Positions 35,201 to 49,400 of a DNA stretch of 64,000 bases are shown piece after piece. This DNA is from Apus apus (Eukaryota > Chordata > Aves > Apodiformes > Apodidae): assembly GCF_020740795.1 (NCBI RefSeq), contig NC_067295.1, positions 2,046,501-2,110,500 on the forward strand, in the 5' to 3' direction. The notes beneath the pieces are model-generated. The model searched no databases and was not told the DNA's origin. It worked only from the letters and a program-made list of their open reading frames with translations. Each line of letters starts with the position of its first letter. Positions within the stretch are counted from its first letter, which is position 1. The position numbers were made by a program, and so were the translations under genes.

Positions 35201-38200
35201 AATTTTCATTAAAAAACCCAACAACAAGCAAACAAAACCCAAAACAAATTTAGAAATACATGCAGAATGTACCCACATGACTGAAAAAAAAAAAAAAAGA
35301 AGACAGAAACAAGCTTTCCATTATGCTAATGGCTAATTTGTTTTCTGATTTAAAAAAATCAAACCTGCTTTTATTTACTAAGAGGAGAGTAATGCTCACG
35401 CTCCAGCAATTGGATAAACGTGCATTTCAGAAGGAATTTTTGTTTTGTAAACACATTTAATTTAATGCAATATATTCCCATAAAAACAGGGAACTAAAGA
35501 GGAAGGGATGACTGTCTTGTCAGGCGCTTTCTGTGAAGAGAAGATGGGCTTGTGCTTAAGGTGGCAGCTGAGACCCACAGGCCTTGACTCAGTTCCTAAT
35601 TATAACCTTACCACTTGGTTGGCTGTGAGGCAGGCTCTGATTCCCACATTTTTCTGCCTGTAAAACTAACCCAGGTTTTCCTTTCTCACACTTGTCCTAT
35701 GTGGCAGAGGGACTGGAATGTCCCAGCACCAAGTGCATGTTCAGTGCTGGCACCACTGAATTGGCATCAATTTTGTCCATGTCTTGCAGGAATAGTCACT
35801 TCTTATGAAAAGGATCAAGTTCTGGCACATTGATTTTGTGTCTCTGTGACCTAAGTCTCCTTTCCCTTATTCAGGTGGGAGTTTTGCTGGTAAAACCTGT
35901 GCTAGCTGGTCAGTCAGGTGGCTTTTGTTGACACTGCATCTCCAGAAAGTTTGCAGCTGGGTCTGGGCACCAGAAGCCTGGGTGTCATTACTCCTGCCAA
36001 GAGGGACCACTTGGAAAGAAAATTCCAGGGCAACTCTTTTGGGACAAAGAGGATTGAATAGATGACACAGACTGAGCCTTGATGGACCATTCAACATGCT
36101 AATGAACCATCCATCTGTGGCACAAGGGTGATGATGTAAAGCTGTGCCAACCAATGCTCCATGAACATTTTATCCTCAATTTATGGAAAGAATGCTCGTA
36201 ACTTGTACTCAGTAACAGAAAAGGAGGAATGAAATCTGGGTAAAGCCTTGGGAAGTCACATCTCTGAAGCACATGAAGGAGCATTTTAGCATACAGCAAG
36301 AAACAGGAGCTTTGATAACCTGAATGCTGAAATCGGAATGGAACCCAGGCTGCTGTGTCCTTCTGCAGCCAAATCTGCCCTTGATATTTGCTCCCTCTTA
36401 TCTGTTGTGTTTATCACACTCAACCTTGTCCACAATTTCCCTCCCTATCTCTGAGCCACCAACATATTTCCTGCCCTGCAAGCAGAGCTACGTGAGCAGG
36501 GTGATGCTCTGCTTCCCGTGGCCAGACCTTTCATTCAGACCTCCTCAAAAGCCCTGCACTGGTCTGAATTAAAATAAAAAATATAAAGTAATACTTCTTT
36601 CTCCTCCCCCCTGCAAATCACCAGGATAGCCAGGCACTTTTAGCTTTTTGCAATAGGTTTTGTATCCGACACCAATGCAGGTGTTTTGAGATCTGCTGTC
36701 ACCCTGTCTGTCTTGAACAAGATAATTCCCACCAATGAGGACATAACACCAAAGACCTTCAGAGGGTGAAGTATAAATCTGCATCTGCCAGGTCATACTG
36801 CTGATTAATTTCAAGGCACAGTCAGTGGAAGGATTCTGCCAGTGCTTCAAAACCAACCTTACCTAAATGGTATTGGCTGAGTTCATTCTCTGCTGGTTGC
36901 TAATGACTGGCAAATAGATGACTGACTGGGCTGTGAAAATGCAGAAAGGATTGCAAAGTGTCAGTGTGATCTATGAGAAACATGTCATTCCTGTTGCTAA
37001 AAAGGCAGGGAACTGTTTTTGCCAAATCCTCTTTATGCACATTAAAAAATTAGGCATGCTCATCGTTTGCATTAGAGCAGAGTTTCTGGTTAAATAGATT
37101 CTGAAGGTTTTCAGCTGGGCTGACTCATCTTCCTCCCAAGCCTGGCAGGACCCTTGGCCACCCATACCTGTCTCAAGCTGAGCCACATTGGAGTGTCCCT
37201 GCCCAGCCCAAAGGCATTTACATACAGCCCCTCTTCTCTTCAGCCTTTTGCTGCACTGTCAGCTAGATTTATGCTCTCAAGGATGATGAGAAGGGGCATG
37301 TTATTAATCATGAAATCCATCATCTACCCCGAGGACCTGATGGAAGAGGTCCCACAGAGATGCTAACACTGCACTTGCCAACTCCTGAGATTGCTCCCAG
37401 GAGGCCAGCAGATTTGCCTTGGCAGGCTGGCCAAGCACAGGCCTGTGCAGTGGTGCCTGCACTCAGCACACCTGCCCCAGGCAACAGCAGAAGGACAGGG
37501 ATCTCCTGCTGGGACCTCAGCCCCGTGGCCGCTTGGGCCACCTGCAGCTGCTGAGAAGTTGGCCCTGGTCCCACCTCACCTGCCTTGTTCCTGCTGGCAG
37601 TGGGTCTGCAGCTCCGGGCTGCTGCAGCAGCTCTGGGGAGCCCTCCTTACCCCCCTCAGCCCAAAGCAAACACAGCCTGATCTTCTGACAGGACCGGGCA
37701 GGACAAGCAGGGGTCCCTCTGGCACAGCAACGCACCCGCTACCAGGAGACCAACTCATTCTTGCATTACCTTCATGGTGGAAACTGTCTGCCCTGCTTTG
37801 ATTCACTCTCAGCCCTGTTTCCTCTGGTCCCCAGTCAACATTAATCTTAATTATGTCTCAGTTAACAAGCCTCTAAGAGTTTATTAAACAGGCTTTTGTG
37901 TTCTTTAATTGAAAACCTCAGCACAGAGCGTCTCAGCGTTGCTTTGACAAATTGCTCCCAGAGGTTGGCGGAAGGGAGAGGGGACAGGGACATCCTTTCT
38001 AACGCCACCGCATGGCCCACCAGCTACTGCAGCATCTGCAGGTGATGGGGAGAGCTGGGGCACTGGTATCAAGTACAATGTTTCTCTTGGGAGGACAGTT
38101 TCAGGTTTCTGAACACACACAGATTCCCGCAACCCCTAAATGTCTCTGAAAAAGAGGAGCTGGACTGCCAGGGACCATGCATGGGTTGGGGGGCACTTTG

Positions 38201-41200
38201 TATCTCTATAAACATGTCCCAGTCCCTGTAGCTCTTGGCAGGAGCAATAACGTCCAGCAGGGAGCTGAAGTATTGCTTCTAGAGACAGGAGATTTCCTCT
38301 TGATTGCACTTGCTTTCCTTTTCCTTCAGGTCTGACCCACAGGCATTCCCACACCTTGTCCCAGCTCCATCATCTCTCCTGCAACTTTGGCTTTTATTCC
38401 TCTATTCTCATCAACCTTGGATCTACCTACTACAACAATTTGCGAAAGAGGTTGGTCTGAAAAGGCACCATTTGGGGTCCTGGTTTTGAACCGGGGCCAG
38501 ACCTACCCTGCTTCTACTCCCATCACCCCTGGGTCAGGATTGGGACCACAGTTGCTGGAAAATAGATGTCCTGGTGAGAAGTCTGCCTGCCAACATTTTC
38601 GCTGATAATATTGCAATGCATCATATTAAATGAGCAAATTTAGGAAAGCTTTCAATGCATCAGTTTTCAGATAGGGCAGCCAGGTGACCTTTCCAACAAA
38701 CAACTGTCTGAGGAGCTCAGTTTCATAATGAACACCCCAGCTGTGGTTAGAGGAGGAAGCACCAGGGGCACCTGCAGCCAAGAACACACATAGGGTCTGC
38801 TTACCACCCTCGGGGAGAATCCAGCCCCTGGGTCAGTCCAGTTGGGCTCTGAGGTGTCATCTCCTCAGCATGGCCCAGATAAAGCTGTTCAGAGTCAATT
38901 TGACAGCTTTTATCTGGCCCTTTTTTTTTCAGGGAGCTGCTCTGCTCCTCACAGGTCTCCTACACGGCTCCTGCAGAGCTGCAGACCATGTCCCCCCACA
39001 ACATGGTGCCATTTCCCCATGGATCCTCTCCTCATCCCAGGAAGACTTTTCTCAGACTTGACTTGTGCCTTCAAAAGCTCCATTTGCTCTTTCTCCAAAG
39101 CCTCCACCCTCCTCTAAGGGAGTTGTGGGTTTCCCCAGCAGCTTGGCAGTGGATTTTGGAGGAGCCAGGCAAGCTGACAGCATCTCTGAACGCATTTTAT
39201 CAAAACATGTCATGCTTTGACAAAGACTGACAAAATCAGATGAAAATCTGTCCTCCCAGCCAGGCCTTCCCAGAAAGCAAGAGACAGGCATGACACTCCC
39301 CAGTGCAGTTATTTTTTTTTTTACACATTTCAAATCCAGTCACTGAGGGACTGACTGACACTTTTAATACTTCGCCAGACAATTCTTTACATTAAAACTT
39401 CCTATTCATCTTTAAATACGGATTTCTTGGCCAACACTTTAATTCATTAAAGTATTACACATCTTAGCTCTGACAACAAAAACCCACATGCACGTGAAGG
39501 TCAAGGAAACCCTGTCCTGTGCCCATCTGACCTTTTCCAACCTCGGTTGCAAAATATTTTTTCTTGTTGCCATTTCTGTTTCTGCCCCCAGTTATGGATA
39601 TTGATTGAGATTCATGCAGACCTCTCAATAAACAGACTTCCAACTGCTGGATGCTGAACTGCTTGCCTGAAGCATGTGAGCAAAATCCAAACAAGCAAGA
39701 GCTGGGATCAAAGAGCACCTTTCTTAAGAAAGTCACTCTTTATTCCAATAGAACTGGATGTAAGTGTGGGGGTAAAGTCACATATTCAGTGCCTACTTTT
39801 TGCTCCTTCTCTCCTTGAGTTGCAGTTAAATGTAGTTTAACTTTCCAAATCCATATTGTTTGTATGTGCCTTAATGCAAACCTCCCTGGGACTACCCTAG
39901 CCCTAAGAAAACACCTGTTAAAACCAGACCTCTGTTCCCTGAGGCTCTGAGAGCTGCTGGCCCTGGGTTATCACTGAGATCCAACCATTTCCTGGGGCAT
40001 GTGGTCCTGGCACAGCCTTGACACAGGCAGCAGCATCCTTAAAAACTGCCAGGTCATGTTTCTGGCATGTGCAAAGAGTGCCTGTCCCCTGCTCCTGCTC
40101 ACTGCCCATTACCTTCTGCAGCCAGAAAGAAAGCAAAAATTGCTCTTTTTATAATTCTGTGCTGTGTTCCAAGAACAGCTCATCCAGCTTCACCATCTCG
40201 GTTACCTGAGATAGCTGGTCACCTCAACCTGCACCTTGTTTTCATGCCACATTTATTCCTGCACATTTTTGTGCTGTTTCAATAACTCCATCTAAATCCA
40301 GCCTTGTTGCTATGAGATGGATGATGCTCTGGGGTTTCTGTGTTCTCTCTCTTTCCTGCTGTAATCTCGTAACAGTTAATCCTCTGTATCTCTTCATCAT
40401 TCCCTGAAAAGCCACTAAAGGTGACAGCTTTCTCTACTTGCTCTCTTACCGTCTATATCTTGAGCCTTTAAGCTCTCAGTCCAGGTTTCTGACCTCGAGC
40501 ACTGAGTTGTCCCAAACATCAGCTGTGTCCTGTTCCCTTAGCCTACTCTCTGTTTCCTGGGATGAACCATCAGAGTTGCTGTAGTGTTTTAATTTTTTGC
40601 AATGTGGGTCATGGAAAGCAACAACCTTTCAAAGAAGTGGGTGCTTCTGGGGACATACAGTCCTGTCCTCTGGTGACCCAACAGGCCCTCATGCTGCAAA
40701 AGTACCCACAGCTCAGCCAGACGTACCCACAGCACAGCCCGGGCCCTGCAGCTCAACGGTGGGCTGGGAACATCCCTCAGGAGAAGTGTATCACCATACC
40801 TCTTCATGGAGTCAGGCTGTCCCTCTGCCAGGCAACCTTAGGTGCAGACTGGGGATCTGGGTGTTGTATTCCTTGTGCAAGAGAAGAGTGTTTGGATGGG
40901 AGGTCCAGGGTGCAGCCATCATTGTTCCAGAGCATGTGCCATCAGCTTCCCCATCTTGAAACTCCAGAGGAGGATTTTGGGCTTCCTCTCCCAGTGCTCC
41001 AGGGGCAAGTCCCACCACGTCTTTCTGTGGAGAACCTGGAGGGGAAGAAAAAATAAATTTCCTCTCAAGTTTTCAATTAACTGACTTTCTCCTGGCTTTT
41101 CCCAGTACAACATTCTAGTGCTTTCTTGAAACTTGAACTAAAGGTGTGTTGTGTCACTGCCTAGAAGTGCCTAGCATGCCCAGAGAGTACAAACAGAACC

Positions 41201-41230
41201 TGGGTGGAGGTGGGGATTACAAAAAAAAAA
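32206..41230. other. Non-coding stretch between SSTR5 and C1QTNF8 (left part)
   Basis: There is no gene I can support. AT-rich segments with homeodomain-type TAAT motifs occur at 33061-33310, 35141-35480, 37826-37925 and 39341-39460. They alternate with GC-richer chance open frames around 37.3-37.8 kb. A poly(A) tract lies at 35284-35301 and an A10 run at 41221-41230 immediately before a CR1 copy. No RNA gene was recognised. Confidence 0.55.
35284..35301. repeat. A-rich homopolymer tract
   Basis: Fifteen A residues followed by GA-rich bases. Low complexity only. Confidence 0.75.
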
Positions 41231-41357
41231 GGTTAGATGGGGCTTGGAGCAACCTGGTCTGGTGGGAGGTGTCCCTGCCCACCCAGGGAGGTTGGAACTA
41301 GGTGATCTTTAAGGTCCCTTTCCAACCCAAATATTCTGTGATTCTATGACTCTATGA
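41231..41357 (+). mobile_element. CR1 LINE 3'-end fragment
   Basis: Sense-oriented CR1 tail. It shows GGTTAGATGGGGCTTGGAGC, ACCTGGTCTGGTGGGAGGTG and GAACTAGGTGATCTTTAAGG, then CCCTTTCCAACCC and three terminal octamers (ATTCTGTG, ATTCTATG, ACTCTATG). The subfamily wording matches the copy at 8465. The preserved terminus makes this one of the younger-looking copies in the window. An A10 run abuts its 5' end. Confidence 0.94.
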
Positions 41358-44275
41358 AGGGCTCTTAGCAACACCATGTAGGTCTAAGGCTTCAGGAGTC
41401 CAGGTCCATTATTCCAGTCCACCATTTCTCCAGCAGGCAGCTCCTTCCAGTCTGTGCTTGGTCAGGACATGTAACCCATGAACTTACAGCCCTCACAAAA
41501 CAACAAGGAACTTTTTTACTCAAATTAATAACATGACACATTGCACAGGCTCTTCCCACCACCTGAGGTTGGGGCACAAGTCACGGTCACCACTGACCCT
41601 TGGGGCTGCAGCAGCTCCTGCACAAGAGGAGGGACCGCGGCACAGCACCCCAGCTCCTCTGCAGAACCAGCAGAACAAAGGCAGGGAGCAGAAATGGCAG
41701 AGCTGTGGCACGTCACAAGGAGAAATGCTGGCTCTGAAGGGACGTGATGACAGCAGCTCCCATGGGCAGGGCCAATTAATTGTGCAGCTTCCAGAATTCG
41801 TTCTGCTTTCCCATTTGCGCCGCTCGGGAGCCTCACACCACAGCCTGGGCTCGCTTGCTGCAGCCACACGTGTGAAGCCAGTCCCATATGCCAGGTGATA
41901 GACAGAGGTCTGGTGGGCCTCCCAGCCCAGCCTTGCAAATATTTTCATTTCTGGCATGCATGTGCCTGGCTATTCCAGGCAGCAAAGACTCATTTACATC
42001 GAATAAATTCACCTCACCAGATTGTATTCGGATTTCTCCAACACCCGTGAAAGCTCATGTGGGGGAAATGCAACTAGATCTGCTTTCCCACCTGCTGTAG
42101 CCCTGATGTGAATGTGGAGCTGAGCTGGAACATGCAGACCAAGCCAAGCAATGTGAGCAGGGCCTTTCTGCACCCCTGAACTGGGCAGGTTTATTGGCAG
42201 GGAAACATCAACCCTGCCTTCCACTCTGGGGTCCTTGTCCAGGTTCTACAATGCCAGTAGCCAGAGTGACAGATACCAGCTAAAACCAGCCTGAATTTAG
42301 CCTCAAATCACTTCAGGCAGTTCATTTAGGTGAAATTCACTGCTGTGCAAGAGAACAGAGTGAAGTCTATGAACCACTTATGTCTCACAACAAGGGACCT
42401 GGTGCTGGCTGGCTGCATGGGGGTGGGTTCCAGCCTTGGTGAATCCCTTGAGAAATTTTCCAGTAGGGTATTAAGACACCTCCATTATTGTTCAGCGAGC
42501 AAAGAACATTTGTAATTTCCACAAAGCACAAAAAGAGAACGTGTGAAATGGAATTGTATGAAAAGCCCATACATGAAGCTGTTTGTCTTCCCCCCCCCTC
42601 CTTTTTCCAACCATTCTACTTCCCCAGCCCTTTAAAGGAACAAAGTGAAAGCTGAAGCTGGTCCTAATCACTTCATTAAAATGCTGAAAAATTTCAAAGC
42701 TGAGCATATCCTGCCCATCAAGATGAAAAAACCCCACAATAATATCTAGAGTTTTGATGATGCATCACCAGCTCCCTGATTCACTCTGGGACTGGGGAGA
42801 TCTTAGCTTGAGGATGATTGTAATAAATCAATACAAGTAACTGAAATGCTGATAGGACACAGAGCTGAGATGTTTAATTTAGCTGTGGCTTGGGGAGTGT
42901 CTGTGTCACCCAGGGCCTTGCTGGACTCTGGGTGCTGTGGTAGCATCCCAGAGGGTGCTGCTGGTCCAGGGACGGGCAGAGAACCCCTATTTCATGCAAC
43001 ACTTCTGAACAAGTACTAGCTATTTTATTCTTAATGTGACCAAAACAGAAAAACAAGGTGCAGGTTCTGCATAATTTAGTGAAGAATTGCTCCAAACTGA
43101 TTTCTGGTTTGTGGCCAGCTGGACTCAGCTGAGTGGGAGGGAGGGTGAATTACACTGTCAGTGCTCTGCTTTGAACACATTTTTTTGGTGTGTTTTCCCC
43201 AAAAAATCAGTATAGCCTTCTTTTGTGTCAATTCCATCATTTTAGCTGGGATATTTTGCCCTGTTTGGCTGCCTCACAGATCTGAGGTTTAATAGAGATA
43301 AAGAATAAAACTCGTGGGTGCTGCAAAATTCTCAGGAGCATAAGCTCCACGGTGAGGAGCACAGCAGGAGCTCACATACACAGCCTTTCACTGATGTTTT
43401 TCCAGTCAAACTGAATTTCAGAGGGAAACGAAAGCACAAATTTGTGGCAGATGACAATTTAGCAAATGTCATTTCCAGGGAGTAACAATCACAGCAAGCT
43501 CAAAAAGCCTGAAAAAATCTCTTCCTGCAGCACAAAGCTAGGAAAATACCACTTTGCTCCGTGGCTTGACGTGTTCTATCACACCTGAAACTCCCCAAGG
43601 GTCTTTTGCAAGTTGTTCTTTGCATCAGAACCAACAGCACAAGCCACTTTGCACCAAAAGTGATGCTGGATGTAATCTAGGTACAAACATGGACACATAA
43701 ACAAACTCCTTGTACTCAGCACCTGCCTGATGCTGCAGCCCAGTAACTGAATTTTTATCACTGGGATACAGACACCGCAGATGAGAGTGGCAGACCCCTA
43801 AAATCTGGCAGACATTGTTAAATTCCCTGGATGCAACCTCATGTCTGGACCTGCCATCCGAGATCTCCAGAGCAGTGTGGGGTTTACACCTCACTGCCTT
43901 TTCAATCAAAGGGAGAGTCAAAATTCTACCTGGAAAAGGGGTGAAAAGCACAGATAAAGGAACAGAGGGAAGAAGATATTGTGGGGTAATTGATTTGGAT
44001 TCTTCCTTGCTTGGAAACAGGGGGATGTGCTACCCTGGGCAGGAGCAGGCAGCCCAGCATTTTACAGTAACAAAAGAGCAAACCCAGTGGCAATTCCTGT
44101 GTTTCCTGCACCAGGAGTTTCACTGCTTAAATGGCTTTTTAGTGGCAAGGGCAGGAGGAGAACCTCCACTTGCTCACGCTGTGGTTGGAGCCAGCAAAAA
44201 GGTGTCTGCTCCCCCCACCACTGAGGGAGGAAGCAATGTCTGTGCAAGCTGGCTTTAATGCAATTTTCCCTGGGG

Positions 44276-44289
44276 AAAAAAAAAAAAAA
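44276..44289. repeat. Poly(A) run
   Basis: Fourteen consecutive A residues following CCCTGGGG. A simple homopolymer. Confidence 0.75.
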
Positions 44290-46435
44290 GGACCTGCAAA
44301 TAGCATTAGGTTGTCATGTCCAATGGATGGCAGCAATTGTTGGGGTGCCCAGATCCTCTGCAGCAGCTTTTGGCTGGAGATGCTGCCAAGAAAACATGCA
44401 CTGCTTCGGGAGAAGGGAAGAGAAGGCTCCAGCAGAGCAGCACTGGGTGGGCTCCAGCAGCTCATCCTCCCCGTGCGCCAGTCCCTGAGGGGGCAGAGGG
44501 CACAGAGATCTGCCCTGTGCAAATCCAGAGCTGCAAGGACATGAGTAACCAGCTCTGAGCTCTTCCCACATCACCATCAGTCCTGCCTCACTGTAGTCAC
44601 ACAGCACATGAACTTTTTTGCTCTGGGACTGAAGACCTGGTTAGGCAGAAAACATCTAAAACCCTAACCAAATGAGGCAAAGAAAAGGGGCCAAGGAGCC
44701 AGGTAGGGTGAACTGGCAGGGAGAACACCCAGGTCTGCAGTTTCCAGGTGCTGCTGCTTGGACCTTTGCCACCAGGGAAAATGAGGGGGCAGGAGGAAGA
44801 GCAGCATCACCAAGGTTGGGCAGGGCCAGCCCTGGAGCAAGGACAGGGAACCAGCCTGTCCCACCTCTCCCTGAGCAGCTCATGGGGGAGGCTGGGGGCT
44901 CCCAGCCTGTCCTGGGGCACTCCTTGCTGCTCAGTCTGGAGACACAGCCCTTGGGAAAGACCCTTCCCGAGCAGGGAGGGGAAGCAGCCAATGTCAGCAC
45001 AGCTCTTTCAGGCCAAAGTCTCCAGCCTTTTAGCCATGTATTGCTCCCTGGCCTCTAAGTGGTTTCTATTTGTTTTAACACTTTCCTATTCTATCTGTTA
45101 CATTTTATATGCTACTTTGAATCTTTTTTAGAGCATAGGTTCTTGCTAGAATCATTAAATCCCATTCAACTCACCCCAATGCAACCCATTAGCTTTATTT
45201 GTTGCCTGGTTTCCTTATCTGCTTTGATATTATCTGCCTGTTCCTGTTGTAAAAGAAAAGTTTCCTCATGGAGAGGAAGAAAGCAGTTTGCCAAAGGCAG
45301 AGGTTCCTTCTGTTCTTACCCTGACCACAGAGAAGGATGCTTCCAGAAGGTCTAAATGGAAACCTCAGAAAGCAAGAGGGACTAAAGCCCCAAACCGGGC
45401 TGCGAGAAGATGGGGTTGCAGGATGTGTTGGGTGCCCCTGCTGCCATAGGTTGGAATATCCTGGTGATGGAGGGAGGTCAGCAAGGACAAGCAGAGCAGA
45501 CAGGATCTAGCGAGGGGCAGCATGGGCAGATATTTGCTATATTATCTAATTTAGGGACCAAGCACCCAAGGTGCTGCATGCTTGCAGCTCATCCACACCA
45601 CAGATGTTCCAGATGTGCTGGGGAAGAGTTTTTCAGGTTTTAGTTTTCGTGTGGTGGTTGCTTTTCAGACCTGAAGAGAGGTTTCAAGAGGATAAGAATG
45701 AAACTTCCAGAAGCATCCAGCACATCTACAAGAGCCACCTGCTCAGTGGCCAGGCAGCCTTGTAACTGCTGCTGGGGAGGAGGGTGTTTGATGACAGGTC
45801 CCGCTCTGAGTATTTACAGGCAGGAAAAAAGCCACACAAAGAGCTGGAGTTTAAGGGAATTTATTATTGGGAGTGAAAGCTGGCAGAAGAGGGATTTTGC
45901 CACTCTTTTTTTGACTGGGAAAAGCATGACCCTCCCTAGCTCACAGCCCTTACTGGGCTTAAGATCAGCCAGCAGAGAGCTGTGGTTACAGCAGTTAGTA
46001 AAAGCAGTGACTTGTTTGTGCAGGCTGGTCTCAAATCAAGGCACGGAGCTGTCTTGGAAGAGCACAGTTGGAAGGCTGAGCACAGAGCAAGAGTTCAGGC
46101 TTCACAACCCTGACCCTGGCTCAGAGAGCTGTTGGGAGCAGGGAGCAACAGCAGGAGAGAGCACAGGAGCCAGATTGCTTTAGTGGGTAGCTCTGGGGAC
46201 ACTCAGGAGACAGTGTCAGTCCTTCCAGGTCCTCTTCTCACCTGGCTTTGACTGCTCATTACCACCACAGGGGTGCAAGCAAGGCAATTAACTGTGCCTC
46301 AGATTCACTGCTGAACCTACCACAAGATGAGGAGCTCACCTTCACCTGCTGCTGTGTCTGGAGAATTACAAGGTGCTATAAGAAGGGTTCCTGTAAAGAA
46401 GATGATTTTTCCTTTGCTTGCAGCTCACCAGAACA

Positions 46436-46458
46436 GTCTCAGAGAGTCTCAGAGAGTC
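46436..46458. repeat. Tandem duplication GTCTCAGAGA x2
   Basis: The 10-mer GTCTCAGAGA occurs twice in direct succession and is followed by GTC of a third partial copy. A short local slippage duplication. Confidence 0.8.
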
Positions 46459-49400
46459 AATGAACTGCTTCAGAAGTTTAATCAACTTGGAGGAGGCAAA
46501 GAGTACAGAGCAGGAGCAAGTACACAGGAACAGAATAATTAGGAGAGAAAACTGGGAGCACACCGAGGTTTTTGCTTCCTTGATGCCCTTTGGCACCAAG
46601 GGCACTAAGCACCAGCCCCATCATCAGCTCTGCCAGGGAAAATGAGCTCTAATAGCACTGTAGGAGCTATTAACCCGACCAGTGTGTGTTTGTCACAGCC
46701 CTTTAACACCTCTTTCAAGAGAATATTTCTGAGCAGTTACAGCATGGCTTAAAGACTGCACAAAAAGGCACTAAATTCTCTAGGAGCAAGGTCTTCTGCT
46801 GGGTCAGTGAAGAAGTTCCAGGACCAGCAATAGGACTAGAGTATTTATAACAACACCCTCACACTGAGTACTGCTGCAACTCATCACAGGCAACAGAGAA
46901 GACATAAACACACTCAGAACACTATAAAATAAAATAGCACCTCCTCTAATACTCTATTAAATACTAAGTGAAAAATGCAATCATTTTTTCCCCAGCACCT
47001 CGCTCATTTGAATGACATGAGACTCACCTCTCCCAGCAAGCCCAAAAGGCACTATGGCCTTCACTGCTGCCTTATACAGTCCTCACCTGGTTCAGGCAGG
47101 CTCAGGTGGGCTCCAAGTAATTTGCTGCTTCTCCATATAAAGAGGTTTTCAAGCACCACTCCTAACTTCTGCTTCAGGAAAAAAAGAGAGGAGGGAAGGG
47201 GAAGGAAGGTCTATGCTGTTTTTCAGTTTCTTGGGAAGAGAGGGACTCTGTTATATGTCAAATATTTATTTCTGTGTTTGGGCTCAGAGAAGTTGTGTCT
47301 TTAGGTCAAGTCTGCAGTGCAAGGAGTTGTGTTTTTTTTTTCTCTCCTGTGTTATACCTGCAAGGGTAAGAACAGAGAAAATGAGTAAGGCCAAGTTGTA
47401 GAACAAATCTGCAGCTAAGGAAGGACCCTGCAGAAATCCTACAGGCAGAATGCCCTGCTTCATGTTGTGCAGTCATGCAGGGTAGGGAATGAGCACATTT
47501 GGAAAACATAAAATAGACTTAAGCAGAGGATTCAATGGGGCAGATAAATCCCCAGTAATTACTGAGCTGGGCTGCAGGATTTCTTATGTGTGGGTTTGTG
47601 ATATTGGAAATTGCAGCTGGAGCAGATTTAAGGGCTATGAAAACCAGCCTGGCTCAGCTTCTTCAGAAGGGGATTTTTAGTGGGAACTATTTAATGTGGT
47701 TTTTTTCAGGCTTTCCTCAAGAAAGAAAAGAAGCTGAAATCTAAGTCTCCAGGAAGAGCAGGTTAAAGGGACACTGTGCAGCTCTGGGGTATGTTCCTCT
47801 GCTCCAAGCCAGAGTTGCCCTTATCACTCCTGGCAGATTCAGGGATGCTACTGAAGGCTCCCTGGGATGGAGAGCTTGTCTTTCTTGCTGCAGCTGCTTG
47901 TGGAGTCTGATTCTCCAGATTAAAGTGGTTTTTTTCCTTACATTGAACATAAATCTTGCCCTATCCCAGTGGACACTGGCAGATCATTTGTTTGGTCTCT
48001 GCCTTTCCTCTCCTCTTTGAGACAAGGACAGATGCTGTCTCAACACACTGTCTCCTTGTGAGCTGCTCTTCTGGGGCTTGGATGCCAAAGAACTAAAGGA
48101 GAGGATGTTAGGTGAGTTCATCTCCTGTTGCTGAAGTCTGGGCTACTAAGTGTAAATTTCATACAGGTTTGCAGTTAGAAAACAAAAGGTTTGTTGTCTT
48201 AAAGCCTGTTTTCATCTTCCTGTGCCAACCAAAAGATTTTTTTTGGGGGGTCGGTGCTTCTCGCCTGGTGTTTTCCATAATCTTTCTGCTGTAGCAGGTT
48301 CCAGTTCTCCATTTACAGCTCCTTGGGTATGATTTCCACAGGTTCCTTTGCTTCCCCTCTTTCTGGCCCAGCCCCAAGGACAGGTAAAGTCCTTTTGGCA
48401 AATTGGTTTATTGGGGCTTTATACCACGGAGGCTTCATCTCCCACCAGGATCCTGGGCTGAGAGGGACCTCCAGGAGATCTGATAGATCTTGATAAAATG
48501 CATCAGGGATTTATGGCAGTGGAGGCAGTTTTGTCACTTCTGTGTAAAATTGTCATCAAAGGAATTGGAAGAAAGATTCTGACAGATCCCTGATGAGTTA
48601 TTTCCAAGCATGAAACACAAAGTGCCAATTTAGGGAAATAATTGGGGAAAACAAATACCAATTAAGGTTTTTTTTTCCTTTTAATTTAGATTTCAGCACT
48701 TAAACCTCCCACTTTCTTCTCTCCAAAAGAGAACTAAAAAAGCTGTTTTTAATATTTAGTTTCCAAGATACATATTGCTGGGGAAAAAAAAAGGGGATTT
48801 AAATGATGTTCCTATATGAGAGACCCTGGCAAGCTGCCTGTGTGTTGAAGAGCAGATCTCAAATATTTGTGTTTTGGCTCATTAAACTTCTCTAAACAAG
48901 GATGCTGGTCCCAGCCCTCAAAGTTGGAAAAAACTTATAGCTGCATTCAGAAGGTGGCAGTAGGAATGTCTTTGTACATTAAGACTTTTTTTAGATTTTT
49001 CACTTTTTTCCCCAAGGAGCTGGGCAGGTTGAGACTTCTAGGTGGTTGTTTTTTTCCTCTGTAAATGACAATTCTGAATAATGTATGCAACCCAATCACC
49101 TTTCATATTATTTGAAAGGTTATTCTGCACCTGAAGCCAGTGGGGCTTTAATGATTTACTTGCTTATGCCAGTGGCGTATCAGTCATGAGCACTTTGAGT
49201 GTGTCCTATTGCTCCAGTACCCAGCCTGTCTCTCCCTGCGTGTCTCAGTGTCATGGAGAGCTGCATCTATGCTGCAATAGATGGATGGATCTTTGCTGGC
49301 TTCCTGGTAGAAAGTAACTTTTCCAAAATCAGTTCTGGGTGTGTTTTTTTCCAGATCTGGATTAAGCACTGTCAGTAACTCCAGCTGGGAATGACAGTTT

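Noticed and set aside
40562-41056. 164-codon open frame on the + strand
   Set aside because: Overlapping frames on both strands and no domain, splice sites or promoter.
45698-46183. 161-codon open frame on the + strand
   Set aside because: No family resemblance; it sits in a region with several competing frames.
48455-48492. Possible minus-strand CR1 tail (GAGAGGGACCTCCAGGAGAT)
   Set aside because: Only about 30 bases of loose similarity, with no octamers. Too short to call.
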